From Marinobacter sp. SS13-12 (GTDB taxonomy: Bacteria > Pseudomonadota > Gammaproteobacteria > Pseudomonadales > Oleiphilaceae), in the NCBI RefSeq assembly GCF_030227115.1, contig NZ_JASSUA010000001.1, forward strand, positions 372,001-436,000: 64,000 nt of DNA, written 5' to 3'. Made by a program: the position numbers and the translations under genes. The first letter of the stretch is position 1. Each line of letters begins with the position of its first letter. Below the pieces are notes generated by a model that saw only the letters and a list, made by a program, of their open reading frames with translations, made no database searches and had not been told where the DNA came from. Shown piece after piece: positions 54,685-63,482 of this stretch.

Positions 54685-54938
54685 TGTGCCGGGATCTGGC
54701 CAGGATCGCCAGTGACTACATTGATGACGAGCTGGGCACAGCACAAAAGCTGTCGGTAAAAATGCATCTGATGATGTGCAAGGACTGCCGCTCGTTTATC
54801 GGTAACCTTCGCGCCAGCACCACCCTGATGCAAGCCCACTCCAGCCAGAACTTGGACGAAGAGTTCCTTCGCCGAATCGAAGAACGCGTTAGCGAGTCAC
54901 TGAATGCGCGGAACACGGGAAACCGCAATCCTGAGTGA
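54678..54938 (+). CDS. Small zinc-finger anti-sigma factor (ZAS type)
   Basis: 86 residues. The C(3)...HLMMCKDC pattern (a His-xxx-Cys-xx-Cys motif with an upstream Cys in MCRDLARI) is the zinc-binding anti-sigma domain, which holds an ECF factor until an oxidative or thiol signal. There is no membrane helix, so it is cytoplasmic. It is translationally coupled to the ECF sigma gene. Confidence 0.82.
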   Translation: MLMCRDLARIASDYIDDELGTAQKLSVKMHLMMCKDCRSFIGNLRASTTLMQAHSSQNLDEEFLRRIEERVSESLNARNTGNRNPE

Positions 54939-54964
54939 TCCCCCTCCAGTCCTGAGCCCTGCTG

Positions 54965-55909
54965 CTAATCCGCTTCAAATATCTTTGTTTCCGGATGGAA
55001 GGTATACCAGGCAAACCAGAAGGCCCTTGTAGCGGGAAGTAATTCGCCGGATTCATCGCGCAGCTCGGCGGAGGGCACGTCAGGATCATAATGAATGCTG
55101 ACTGCCTTTCCACCTACCCGGTCCTCAAGCTCCCGGTCACCATGCTCTGCAAGCTCCGGGAAAGGCCACGCCTTGCTCTCACCGTTATGAGTCCAGCCCA
55201 ATACCCAGGTTTTCGGATGGTATTTCCGGCTGGTGCTGGATACCGGAAAGTACAGCCGTTCCGAGTGGTCATAGTCGCCGTAAGGGGACTGGCGGTAATT
55301 CCTGCGATGGCCGGTATCGGTGGAAAGTACCTGGCCGTTATCACCAACCCGGGCCCGCCACTTCTGCCACAGCTCATGGCGAATGGCCACCGGCTCCAGT
55401 TCTGTGCCCGCCATAGGGCCTGAAATGGCACGCCCTTCAATCTGTGACCACAGGGATTCGGTCTGGTGATCGTACATCAGAAGGTCACTGTTATAGAGCA
55501 GTCCGGAAACCCCGAAGGTCAGATGACGGCCCTCCGCCACCGGGTCAAAGGCCATACCGGTGCCGCACAGCGGACAAAAAGTGATGAGCACCGGCTCACC
55601 GCCCGATTCGTGATTGACGATTTCATGCCAGTTCAGAATACCGATCGGGAAGGCATACCGCGCCTGTCCCTGGTCATAGGTCATTAACAGGTCGTCTTCC
55701 CGCCACGGCAGGGAATCCCCTGCAGGTTCAAACTTCGGGTCATTGATGGAGGGAATGCCATCGCGGGGTGGCCCGCCACTGAGAATCTCATCCACCGGTA
55801 TCAATGAATTGCTCAGGTCAAACCCGTTTTTTTCCTGGGCCAGGCCCGGACGGGCAGCCACCAGAAGTAATACAGACAACACGAAAAAGAGCTGATATTG
55901 CATCTTCAT
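54965..55909 (-). CDS. Exported DUF3179 protein
   Basis: 314 residues: a signal peptide (about 1-24, ending LAQ), then a DUF3179 domain. The mature part carries FCPLCGTGMAFDP (about 112-124), and GLLYNSDLLMYDHQTESLWSQ; both are typical of the family, whose function is not known. It shares a TGATG junction with the glutaredoxin-like gene, so they are cotranslated. The Cys pair in FCPLC could be a redox or metal site, which would fit that partner. Confidence 0.85.
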   Translation of the reverse strand: MKMQYQLFFVLSVLLLVAARPGLAQEKNGFDLSNSLIPVDEILSGGPPRDGIPSINDPKFEPAGDSLPWREDDLLMTYDQGQARYAFPIGILNWHEIVNHESGGEPVLITFCPLCGTGMAFDPVAEGRHLTFGVSGLLYNSDLLMYDHQTESLWSQIEGRAISGPMAGTELEPVAIRHELWQKWRARVGDNGQVLSTDTGHRRNYRQSPYGDYDHSERLYFPVSSTSRKYHPKTWVLGWTHNGESKAWPFPELAEHGDRELEDRVGGKAVSIHYDPDVPSAELRDESGELLPATRAFWFAWYTFHPETKIFEAD

Positions 55910-56277
55910 CAGTTTTCCTCCAGGAAACCTGCCTCCTGTAATCGCTGCTCAACCGCAGGTATCGAAAAGCCATGCACTCGACGACCATCAATCAGTAGCA
56001 GAGGCGTCCCACGACCTCCAAGGCGCTCAAATGTCGTTCTGGCTTGGGTAGAAGCCGTGATGTCGAACTCCAGATAGGGAATGTCGTTATTGTGGAAATA
56101 GGCTTTCGCCGCCTCGCAGCCTGGACAGAAAGGCTGTGAAAACAGCGCTACCTGTGGAACAGCCCGATCTGGTGGTTTCTCGTAGACCTCAGCCGCACCG
56201 GAAAGGGCCGGTAACATCGCCACGAGAAAAGCGCCTATGACAACGGGTGATCTGATTGGTCGTAAAGACATAGTCAT
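55909..56277 (-). CDS. Exported glutaredoxin-like protein
   Basis: 122 residues: a signal-like N-terminus (about 1-27, ending GAA), then a glutaredoxin-fold domain with active-site CPGC (about 45-48), the cis-Pro loop GGRGTPLLLIDG, and HGFSIPAVEQRLQEAG. It is likely a periplasmic thiol-disulfide protein that works with the DUF3179 protein encoded downstream, overlapping it by one base. The ATG at 56277 has AGAGGGG upstream. Confidence 0.8.
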   Translation of the reverse strand: MTMSLRPIRSPVVIGAFLVAMLPALSGAAEVYEKPPDRAVPQVALFSQPFCPGCEAAKAYFHNNDIPYLEFDITASTQARTTFERLGGRGTPLLLIDGRRVHGFSIPAVEQRLQEAGFLEEN

Positions 56278-56341
56278 TGCCCCTCTTCCGGGCCTGCAAT
56301 AGCCTTGCTCTAAAACCAGAGACACCCAATGACCGCGAGTG

Positions 56342-56665
56342 TTACAGCGTGGACCGCCGAAATCTTGCTTTCTCTGCCTCCTGATGCACCTCCTGCTCCG
56401 CAATCCGGGACTGGCGCAGCAGATGGAGATCCTTGCTCACGCTGGTATAGGTGGATACCAGATAAGGAACACAGTAGGTCAGCAACACTTTGAGCCAATT
56501 CACCTCCGGCTCCCCTACAACGGCCTCCCACTGGTTGATCAGAACAAGCAGGGTGCCAACCACCAAGGCCAGTTTGGCGGCACGTACTGGAGTACCGTCC
56601 CTGACGGCTAACTGACAGGCTTCCTTGCAGCGGCGAAGAGAATGTCCAGACCGGGAAAAAGACAT
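56342..56665 (-). CDS. nrtS: NrtS-like nitrate/nitrite transporter
   Basis: 107 residues. The core KLALVVGTLLVLINQWEAVVGEPEVNWLKVLLTYCVPYLVSTYTSV (about 31-75) with two hydrophobic helices matches the small NrtS nitrate/nitrite transporters first described in cyanobacteria (recognised by pattern, not searched). The N-terminal 25 and C-terminal 30 residues are hydrophilic extensions. If correct, it is a second nitrate/nitrite carrier separate from NrtABD. The ATG at 56665 has GGAG upstream. It is divergent from the DoxX gene. Confidence 0.65.
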   Translation of the reverse strand: MSFSRSGHSLRRCKEACQLAVRDGTPVRAAKLALVVGTLLVLINQWEAVVGEPEVNWLKVLLTYCVPYLVSTYTSVSKDLHLLRQSRIAEQEVHQEAEKARFRRSTL

Positions 56666-56861
56666 GAATACTCCACGGACAAAAGTATTAATCAGAATAT
56701 GGAACCCTGGTACGTCATCTCTTGGCAAGGCTGATGGGAAACCGGTTGCTCACTGACACACGCTGGGCAACAACGTTACAGAACCTCAATAATTTCATGG
56801 AACTCTTGCACAGGCCCACGGTCTCTGGAACGCTCACTCAAAATTCAAAAGGAGAAAAGGA

Positions 56862-57272
56862 ATGCCCAAGCAGTTACCCCTCGCCCTGTTACTACTTCGA
56901 CTCGGTATCTTTGTTGTCTTCCTGTTCTGGACTCTGGATAAACTGGTCCAGCCAGAACACGCCGCCAAGGTGTTCGGTGCGTTCTACGGTCTTGGTGGCC
57001 TCGGCGAATCCGCCTTCTACATAATGGGCATTGCACAACTGGTGCTGATTCTGCTGTTTGTGGCTGGTCTTCTGAAAACCTGGACTTACGGCGCCATTCT
57101 GATCTTTCATGGTATTTCGACTCTCTCGGCCTTTGCCAAGTACCTGCAGCCCTTTGACAACCTGATGTTCTTCGCGGCCTGGCCCATGCTTGCTGCATGC
57201 GCTGCACTGTTCCTGCTACGTGATTACGATACACTGACGCTTTCAAGGCAACCGGTACCCGCAACGGCGTAG
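56862..57272 (+). CDS. DoxX-like membrane protein
   Basis: 136 residues, four hydrophobic helices (about 8-26, 44-68, 75-96, 103-122). The opening LLLLRLGIFVVFLFWTLDKLVQPEHAAKVF and the charge pattern resemble the DoxX/MauE-type membrane family. Function unknown; DoxX proteins are often near thiol-redox genes, and DUF3179/glutaredoxin genes lie just across the divergent gap. Confidence 0.72.
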   Translation: MPKQLPLALLLLRLGIFVVFLFWTLDKLVQPEHAAKVFGAFYGLGGLGESAFYIMGIAQLVLILLFVAGLLKTWTYGAILIFHGISTLSAFAKYLQPFDNLMFFAAWPMLAACAALFLLRDYDTLTLSRQPVPATA

Positions 57273-57356
57273 ATTGACCCGCCAGGCGCTGTAACAGTCA
57301 TCCCGGTTGTTTGTCTTTGTTTCCAACTGAAACTCCAATAACAACCGGACGATGTA

Positions 57357-58112
57357 ATGTTGCTGAACTGGCTATCGCGGCGGCTGGCCGCCTACCTGTC
57401 GAAACAGGTCACCCGGCATTCGGTGCGTACCTCCACCTGGGAAACGCTGCAAAAGTCGCTTCAGCCCGGCGATGTTCTGTTGGTGGAGGGTAATACGCGG
57501 ATCAGTGCAGCCATCAAGTTCCTGACCCAGTCTACCTGGTCCCATGCCGCCTTATACCTGGGCCCGGAGGCCGGACTGGGCGCAACCGGGAACGGCGAGC
57601 CGCATGTGCTGGTGGAGGCTGATCTTGAGGAGGGGATTCGAACCCTCCCTTTATCGTTTTATCGCCACACCCATACCCGGGTCTGCCGCCCGGTCGGGCT
57701 CAGTGAAGAAGATATCCGCCAGCTTGCCGACTATTCGAAATCCCGGCTGGGGCATCAGTACGACATGAAGAACGTGTTCGACCTGGCCCGCTACCTGTTT
57801 CCGACACCCCCGGTTCCTGTGCGGTACCGGCACAAACTGCTGGCGTTCGGAAGCGGCGACCCGACACGGGCGATCTGTTCAACGTTCATTGCTGAGGGGT
57901 TCCAGCAGTTGCGCTACCCAATCCTGCCAGTTGTCAAAACCCTGCCCAGTGACGACCCGGACTGTGAGGACTGCGTTTACGAGCAGTTCCGGGTTCGGCA
58001 TCACTCCCTGTTCACACCACGGGATTTCGACGCTTCACCCTATTTCAGAATCATCAAGCCAACGCTGGAAGACAATTTTGATTACCGGGCAATTGACTGG
58101 GGTAATCGGTAA
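57357..58112 (+). CDS. YiiX-like permuted NlpC/P60 hydrolase
   Basis: 251 residues of the YiiX/YebB-type cysteine hydrolase fold. The His is in STWSHAALYLGPEAGLG (about 60-76), the Glu in LVEADLEEGI, and the catalytic Cys in AICSTFIAEGFQQL (about 171-184), in the circularly permuted order. The N-terminal 20 residues are a hydrophobic anchor. It may act on cell-wall or lipid amide bonds; the substrate is unknown. Its last 31 bp overlap the convergent GGDEF/EAL gene. Confidence 0.82.
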   Translation: MLLNWLSRRLAAYLSKQVTRHSVRTSTWETLQKSLQPGDVLLVEGNTRISAAIKFLTQSTWSHAALYLGPEAGLGATGNGEPHVLVEADLEEGIRTLPLSFYRHTHTRVCRPVGLSEEDIRQLADYSKSRLGHQYDMKNVFDLARYLFPTPPVPVRYRHKLLAFGSGDPTRAICSTFIAEGFQQLRYPILPVVKTLPSDDPDCEDCVYEQFRVRHHSLFTPRDFDASPYFRIIKPTLEDNFDYRAIDWGNR

Positions 58113-60229
58113 CCATCCGGCTCCGGCCGCCCCAACAGGAATCCCTGAAGCTCATCGCAGCCCGAAGTTGCCAGCCAACTGGCCTGAGCTTCTGTTTCCA
58201 CGCCTTCGGCAATCACCTCACAGCCAAGACTGTGGGCCATGGAAATCATCGTTCGACACAACACCTCGTCCTGCTCGTTATCAGGCAATCCGGTGACAAA
58301 AGCACGGTCAATCTTGATGCGTGTCACCGGTAGCGCCTTGAGGTAGGCCAGCGAGGAGTAACCGGTGCCGAAGTCGTCTACTGCCAGCAACACGCCCAGC
58401 GAACGGAATCCTTCCAGAACCTCCAGTGCCGCTGTGACATCCTCCATCAGAGCAGTTTCGGTGATTTCCAGTTCCAGGTAACCAGGCGCAAGATCGTGGC
58501 TGCCCAGAACGCCACGTATGTGCCCCACCAGCGACGGATCCGCCAGCTGTCGGGCAGAAATATTGATCGCCATGCGACCTGAAAAGCCCTGATCCACCCA
58601 ACGCTTCATGGTGGTGACCGCCTGCTCAATCACCCATAACCCGATAGGGCCGATCAGCCCGGCTTCTTCCGCAACCGGTACGAATTCGTCGGGAGACACC
58701 ATGCCAAATTCCGGGTGGCGCCAGCGCAACAGTGCTTCATAACCCACACAACGCCGTAACCGGTCAAACTGGGGCTGGTAATGAAGTTCAAGCTGCTGCT
58801 TCTCGATGGCACTACGGAGATCCTTGACCATATCCTGGCGTCGCTGGATCTGTTCACCCAGGTCCGAGGAAAAAAACTGTACTTGGGAGTCTGATGATTT
58901 CTTGGCCCGGTGCATGGCGATTTCGGCATGACTGAGCAAAGCACCAGCCTCATTGCCGTCCAGCGGTGCCAATGCAACGCCGGCACTCACATCACACTGG
59001 TATTGTTTGCCAGCTACCTGAACCGGGGCGATGCAGGCATTGATAACAGCGGCGATGTCGGTCTCGAGCAGATCTTCCTTCAGGCCCTGATGGGGTGTCA
59101 GCAACAGTCCGAATACGTCACCCCCCAGCCGTGCAACATATCCTGGCTCGCGACTGAACCCAGCCAGTCGGCGGGCAATCTCCTGCAGCACGCGATCTCC
59201 GGTTTCATGGCCCGCCAGGCCGTTCAGAGCCTGAAAATCATTGAGACCAAGCACCACAAGTGCCGATGGCATGGCTTCCCTGCTGCCAGCCTCCGCCAGA
59301 AATCTGGTCAGCCGCTCTTCAAACAGGTTCCGGTTAGCCAGACCCGTCAGTTGATCATAGAGGCTACGCAGCCGGAGTTCCTGTTCCGTCTGCTTGAGTG
59401 AGCGAGTACGCTCCATCAGCAACTGATCAAGGCGTTTATTCAGGGACTGTAATCGATTGAGGTAGGAGGCATTCTGCTCAAGCATGCTGTTGAAGGCGCC
59501 TTCCACCTCACCGAATTCGTCACAGCGCTCAGGTTCGCGGACATACGTCAGCGGATGCTCAGCATCACCACCCGCCTGCACGATACGGGAACGCAGCCGC
59601 AACAGTGGCGACAGCATCATGCGGTCCACAACAGCCATAGTTACCATGGTGACAAACACAGCTATAAGCAGAGAGAGGCCGAGAATCCGCACAACAAACG
59701 CCGTCAGCTCCCCGGAAACGCCGGTAATATCGACACGGGCCCTGACCGGATAGTCACCAAGCCACTGGCCGGAATTCCAGACCAGGTCCAGCCGTTGATT
59801 CGCAGGGCGCGGCAGGTCCCGCAAGCGCCCTGAAGCATCCCCCACGTCGGTCACCGGCTCCCCGACTCGTAACCAGCGGTCATTCACCATCAACTCAAGG
59901 CCTGTCACCCTTGAGCTATCCAGCAACTTCTGGAGCGACTCAGCGGTCACATCGTCCGGTTTGGTCGCAAGGTAGGTTGTCATGGCCTGCCGCGCCACAG
60001 CGGCGTGCTGGCTTAACAGATCCTCTTCGTAATTGCGGTAGGAAGGTATTAGAATGACAAATTCGATAAGCAGGATGGCCACAAACGCTGCCATGGTAAG
60101 GTTTCTGCAAAGACGGCATGACATTAGCTGCCGCCCCCACTGGGAAACCGACTGCCAGTAATCCCGGGGGCTACCGGCGAGCTGCTCATCACCTTCAAGA
60201 TCTGTATGAATCCCTGCCGGCGACTTCAT
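58082..60229 (-). CDS. GGDEF-EAL protein, probable cyclic di-GMP phosphodiesterase
   Basis: 715 residues: a TM helix (about 45-62), a periplasmic region, a second TM helix (about 175-198), a HAMP-like linker and coiled coil, then GGDEF and EAL domains. The GGDEF motif reads GGDVF, so cyclase activity is probably lost. The EAL residues are present: YEALLRW, EITETALMED, DDFGTGYSSLAYL, KIDRAFV, EGVET. It therefore most likely degrades cyclic di-GMP, with the degenerate domain possibly binding GTP as a regulator. The start is ATG at 60229. Confidence 0.9.
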   Translation of the reverse strand: MKSPAGIHTDLEGDEQLAGSPRDYWQSVSQWGRQLMSCRLCRNLTMAAFVAILLIEFVILIPSYRNYEEDLLSQHAAVARQAMTTYLATKPDDVTAESLQKLLDSSRVTGLELMVNDRWLRVGEPVTDVGDASGRLRDLPRPANQRLDLVWNSGQWLGDYPVRARVDITGVSGELTAFVVRILGLSLLIAVFVTMVTMAVVDRMMLSPLLRLRSRIVQAGGDAEHPLTYVREPERCDEFGEVEGAFNSMLEQNASYLNRLQSLNKRLDQLLMERTRSLKQTEQELRLRSLYDQLTGLANRNLFEERLTRFLAEAGSREAMPSALVVLGLNDFQALNGLAGHETGDRVLQEIARRLAGFSREPGYVARLGGDVFGLLLTPHQGLKEDLLETDIAAVINACIAPVQVAGKQYQCDVSAGVALAPLDGNEAGALLSHAEIAMHRAKKSSDSQVQFFSSDLGEQIQRRQDMVKDLRSAIEKQQLELHYQPQFDRLRRCVGYEALLRWRHPEFGMVSPDEFVPVAEEAGLIGPIGLWVIEQAVTTMKRWVDQGFSGRMAINISARQLADPSLVGHIRGVLGSHDLAPGYLELEITETALMEDVTAALEVLEGFRSLGVLLAVDDFGTGYSSLAYLKALPVTRIKIDRAFVTGLPDNEQDEVLCRTMISMAHSLGCEVIAEGVETEAQASWLATSGCDELQGFLLGRPEPDGYRLPQSIAR

Positions 60230-60355
60230 GCGCCTTCGCTCCTGTTTGGTGTAAATAAAGATTCGACGTACTATCGACACTCAGGAATGAGGATTGTTAC
60301 ATTCCAGTAACCCACGGGGCCCCGGTTACAGAATAATCATCACGAGGTCGCCACC

Positions 60356-61723
60356 ATGCGATTGCCCGAAAAAGCCGACACCATGCCCTGGATGGCAAGA
60401 GCCCTATCGAGCCCTGCAACACGACGTTGCCGGCAGGCCATTCACCGTTTGCGGGCAATCAGGAAAGGTGAGGGCAATGTGGTTGATGTTTTTATCAACC
60501 CCCGCGACCCCTTCAGTTTCGTATTCTTGCAGGCCCTGCCCCAGCTGACTTGCCGATACGATGTTCAGCTCCGCTTTTTCACTGTCTGGCACCAGCCCCG
60601 GGAGATGTTTCCAGAACCCGCAATGTGGACTGACTGGGCCATTACCGATGCCGCCAAGATCGCGCGTCTCTATGGATTGGCGCCGCCAAAGTCATCCGGT
60701 CTGCCTACCGAAAACGCTCTGGAACGCTGCCGCGATCAGCTGCTCGCCCTTGAGGACAGCGACAGTTACCTTACCTGTGCGACAGAGGCGATGAGAGGCG
60801 TCTGGCAGGGCGAAGTAACGTCGGGCGACGACATTACCACCACGGCCAATACCGAACTGACAGAAAGACTGCGAGCAAACGAGCAGCGGCTGGGTGACCT
60901 TGGCCATTGCCAGGGCAGCATGGTGCATTTCCGGGGTGAGTGGTTCTGGGGCGTCGACAGGCTGGACCACCTGGAACGCCTGCTGATTCGTGAAGGGCGG
61001 GCACATCAACCCGAGCAGGCCCCGATATGGGACCGGACCTGGGCAACACTCGGCCAGGATGCCCAGCCTCTGGAAAACCCGGGCCAGACCCTGGAAGTGT
61101 TCTTTTCCATACGCAGCCCCTACTCCTACCTCGGCCTGGAGCGGGCTGTCCTGCTCGCCCGCGCCTGGAACATTCCAGTCCGGCTGCGCCCGGTGCTACC
61201 CATGCTGATGCGCGGTCAATCCGTCCCCGATGCGAAAAAGTGGTACATCTTCCAGGACACCAAGCGAGAGGCCACCAAACTCGGCATCCCCTATGGCTTT
61301 GTCGCCGACCCACTGGGGCCGGGGGTAGAGCGGTGTTACGCGCTCTTTGAACACGCCCGTTCCTGTGGGCGCGAAATCGACTACATGCTCGCCTATGCGC
61401 GAGCCGTCAATGCCGAGGGCATTCGCTCGGAAACCGATTCGGGCCTGCGGACCATCGTAGAGCGTGCCGGGCTGGACTGGCCCAAAGCCCGGGCCCTGTT
61501 GGAAGATCAGGGCTGGCGCGAGTGGGCGGAAGAGAACCGCAAGGCGATGTATGATCTCGGGCTATGGGGCGTTCCAAGCTTCCGTTATGGAGACATCGGT
61601 TGCTGGGGCCAGGATCGTTTATGGCTGATTGAGGAGGAAATCAAAAAAAGGGTGGAGACAAGCTCCACCCAAGAGGTCGTGACGACCAACAATGCAGAGA
61701 GTCACACAGATCCGGCGCAATAA
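60356..61723 (+). CDS. Tandem DsbA/HCCA-isomerase-fold protein
   Basis: 455 residues with two related thioredoxin-fold modules. The first begins VVDVFINPRDPFSFVFLQALPQL (about 41-63), the second LEVFFSIRSPYSYLGLERAVLLAR (about 245-268). The second half, with WGVPSFRYGD and RLWLIEEEI at the end, resembles 2-hydroxychromene-2-carboxylate isomerase/FrnE proteins. Neither module has a CxxC pair (RDPFS and RSPYS occupy that site), so oxidoreductase activity is unlikely. Substrate unknown. The last 22 bp overlap the convergent small secreted-protein gene. Confidence 0.82.
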   Translation: MRLPEKADTMPWMARALSSPATRRCRQAIHRLRAIRKGEGNVVDVFINPRDPFSFVFLQALPQLTCRYDVQLRFFTVWHQPREMFPEPAMWTDWAITDAAKIARLYGLAPPKSSGLPTENALERCRDQLLALEDSDSYLTCATEAMRGVWQGEVTSGDDITTTANTELTERLRANEQRLGDLGHCQGSMVHFRGEWFWGVDRLDHLERLLIREGRAHQPEQAPIWDRTWATLGQDAQPLENPGQTLEVFFSIRSPYSYLGLERAVLLARAWNIPVRLRPVLPMLMRGQSVPDAKKWYIFQDTKREATKLGIPYGFVADPLGPGVERCYALFEHARSCGREIDYMLAYARAVNAEGIRSETDSGLRTIVERAGLDWPKARALLEDQGWREWAEENRKAMYDLGLWGVPSFRYGDIGCWGQDRLWLIEEEIKKRVETSSTQEVVTTNNAESHTDPAQ

Positions 61724-62013
61724 TTCACATAGGTTGGCTCAAACACACCAGAGGCCAGATACTTTCCGCTGTGAGCCTTTCCGTCCCCGTCGCCATTGCT
61801 GGCGTCGGTGCGATAGTTTAGGTAGGCCGGTTCATAGATCCCGGCCCCATCCACGGAGCCAGTGCGAAGAATACTGAAAGCCTCACCGGAAGATTCTGCC
61901 GGATAGTCGTAATTGACGTATCCAGGCTGCGATTCTTCCCGAAGACCTCCTTCACTGGCCAACAATGAACCTGAAACCATCAGTAAAAAAGCGAACGAAA
62001 AAACAGATTTCAT
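61702..62013 (-). CDS. Small secreted protein with three xYxNY repeats
   Basis: 103 residues: signal peptide (about 1-22, ending LLASEGG), then a mature part with three similar units, QPGYVNYDYP, EPAYLNYRTD and EPTYVNYCAG, spaced by 25-30 residues of Gly/Ser/Asp-rich linkers. I do not recognise a family. The ATG at 62013 has GGAGGTG upstream; an in-frame ATG at 62031 lacks a ribosome-binding site. It is the last gene of a same-strand run that includes the two Gly-Glu-Ala repeat proteins. Confidence 0.7.
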   Translation of the reverse strand: MKSVFSFAFLLMVSGSLLASEGGLREESQPGYVNYDYPAESSGEAFSILRTGSVDGAGIYEPAYLNYRTDASNGDGDGKAHSGKYLASGVFEPTYVNYCAGSV

Positions 62014-62097
62014 AGGGCACCTCCAGGGCATTAAACTGCTTTATGTTCCACACTTTATGGACACTGGAGGTACCAGGTTGTTACAGACCAACAGGCC

Positions 62098-62730
62098 TCA
62101 ACGTTGCTTGAATTTCTCCTGTTCAATGCGCATGTACTCCGTCAGGGCAGCCAGCTCTTCGGAATCCCATTCCAAGGGCTCCGCTGCCATGGGAGCAACC
62201 ATGCAGATCTGCACCATCTCATCCAGGTGAACCTTGTCCATGCCGAAATCGCTCTTGCCCATGGCCACAAAATGCGGGTATTCGTTGGAGAAGGTATCAG
62301 CGTAGCCGGCACCGTTAGTATGGCAGGTCGCACAGGACAGGCCATTGGAAGACAATGAGGTATTGCTGAACAGGGCCTCCCCTTTTTTGGCCAGGGATTC
62401 GGCATCTCCCTCATAGGGTTCGTAACCTTCGGGGCGGCGGACCGCCTCTTTCATGGCTTCAGAAGTCCCTTCGCCCTCGGCCTCGCCTTCACCTTCACCC
62501 TCGCCCTCAGCTTCACCTTCAGCTTCTCCCTTTGCTTCACCTTCCGCTTCTCCTTTTGCCTCACCTTCCGCTTCACCCTGGGCAGCTTCCGCCGAAGGAA
62601 TCAGCCCCAGTCCGTTTTCCGATACGGCTGACATACCCGCCATAGCCACTACCGTCATCACGGGCACCGACACCATAAGATTTCGGGAAAGCTTACGCAG
62701 GAGTTCTTTACGATGACTGTCAGTATTCAT
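62098..62730 (-). CDS. Exported c-type cytochrome with acidic Gly-Glu-Ala repeat region
   Basis: 210 residues in three parts. (1) An export region with a basic start (RKELLRKLSRN) and a hydrophobic stretch (about 18-34). (2) A low-complexity segment (about 52-88) built of GEAEGEAKGEAEGE-type units. (3) A monoheme cytochrome domain (about 100-210) with heme-binding CATCH (133-137) and a later QICMVAPMAAEPLEWDSEELAALTEY stretch that may supply the axial Met. It resembles small soluble cytochromes but the repeat is unfamiliar. The same N-terminal and repeat pattern occurs in the 100-residue protein at 63483. Confidence 0.8.
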   Translation of the reverse strand: MNTDSHRKELLRKLSRNLMVSVPVMTVVAMAGMSAVSENGLGLIPSAEAAQGEAEGEAKGEAEGEAKGEAEGEAEGEGEGEGEAEGEGTSEAMKEAVRRPEGYEPYEGDAESLAKKGEALFSNTSLSSNGLSCATCHTNGAGYADTFSNEYPHFVAMGKSDFGMDKVHLDEMVQICMVAPMAAEPLEWDSEELAALTEYMRIEQEKFKQR

Positions 62731-62785
62731 ATGAGCACTCTCCGATCGTCATTGATTCCTGTTTTTTTTGGCGTGAACTTCGGGT

Positions 62786-63349
62786 TCACGCGATTCTCGC
62801 CATCTGCATTTGCAACTGCTGCTGATGACGCAGGGTTGAAGGGTGAACGCCAAACCCGTCACTGACTTCAACCCCACCCTGCTCCGCCAGCATCGCAATG
62901 ATCGCCATGTGGTGAATGGTGTGGCTGGCCAGGAACACCAGTTCCCGGTCAATGCTGGTGGAAACCGTGCGCCGCTGCTCGTCACTGAGATGCTCCATCG
63001 TCAGTAGCGTGTTCTGTGGCACTTCAGCAAGGCGCCCCAGCGAATTGATGATCGCAAGAAGCTTGTTGCAGGCAGCGTGATTATCCAGCTCGAGCCTTTC
63101 CTCACGCTCCCTTTTTTCATAATCAAGGGGCCCTGCGGATTGTCTGTGAGCGGCAGTCAGAAGAGCCATGTAATGATCAATGATGTGGCGCACGTGTTTG
63201 CCGATTACATGCTGATTTTTCGCTCCGAACGTTTGCCGATACAGCTGTCCAGGCACCACAAAAAGCAGCTCTGCAAGCTGATTGATGGCGTGGGCATTTT
63301 CGGCAACGAGCTCTTCGCAATTAAAAGACCCGGAACTTGAATTTGGCAT
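62786..63349 (-). CDS. DinB-fold putative metal-binding protein
   Basis: 187 residues with the helix-bundle His pattern of the DinB/YfiT superfamily: HVRHIIDHYMALLTA (about 52-66) and SHTIHHMAIIAMLAEQGG (about 139-156). Those proteins bind a metal with three His and some transfer thiols such as bacillithiol or mycothiol, but this one has no assigned substrate. It lies between the two Gly-Glu-Ala repeat genes, on the same strand (gaps 55 and 133 bp). Confidence 0.7.
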   Translation of the reverse strand: MPNSSSGSFNCEELVAENAHAINQLAELLFVVPGQLYRQTFGAKNQHVIGKHVRHIIDHYMALLTAAHRQSAGPLDYEKREREERLELDNHAACNKLLAIINSLGRLAEVPQNTLLTMEHLSDEQRRTVSTSIDRELVFLASHTIHHMAIIAMLAEQGGVEVSDGFGVHPSTLRHQQQLQMQMARIA

Positions 63350-63482
63350 TGTTCTTCACCCGTATCGTCTGGGTTGATTCGTTCACTGAAAGCGGCAGAT
63401 TGGCCCCGGCACCAGGGTCACGGAGGAATCCGGTTCACCCCTGGCCGGGCCACTGCCTTGTTCAGGTGCCGCAGATTCCGGC

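Noticed and set aside
57303..57348. Inverted repeat CCGGTTGTT/AACAACCGG before the YiiX-like gene.
   Set aside because: Only 9-bp arms without a T-run; may be an operator, but nothing supports a specific call.
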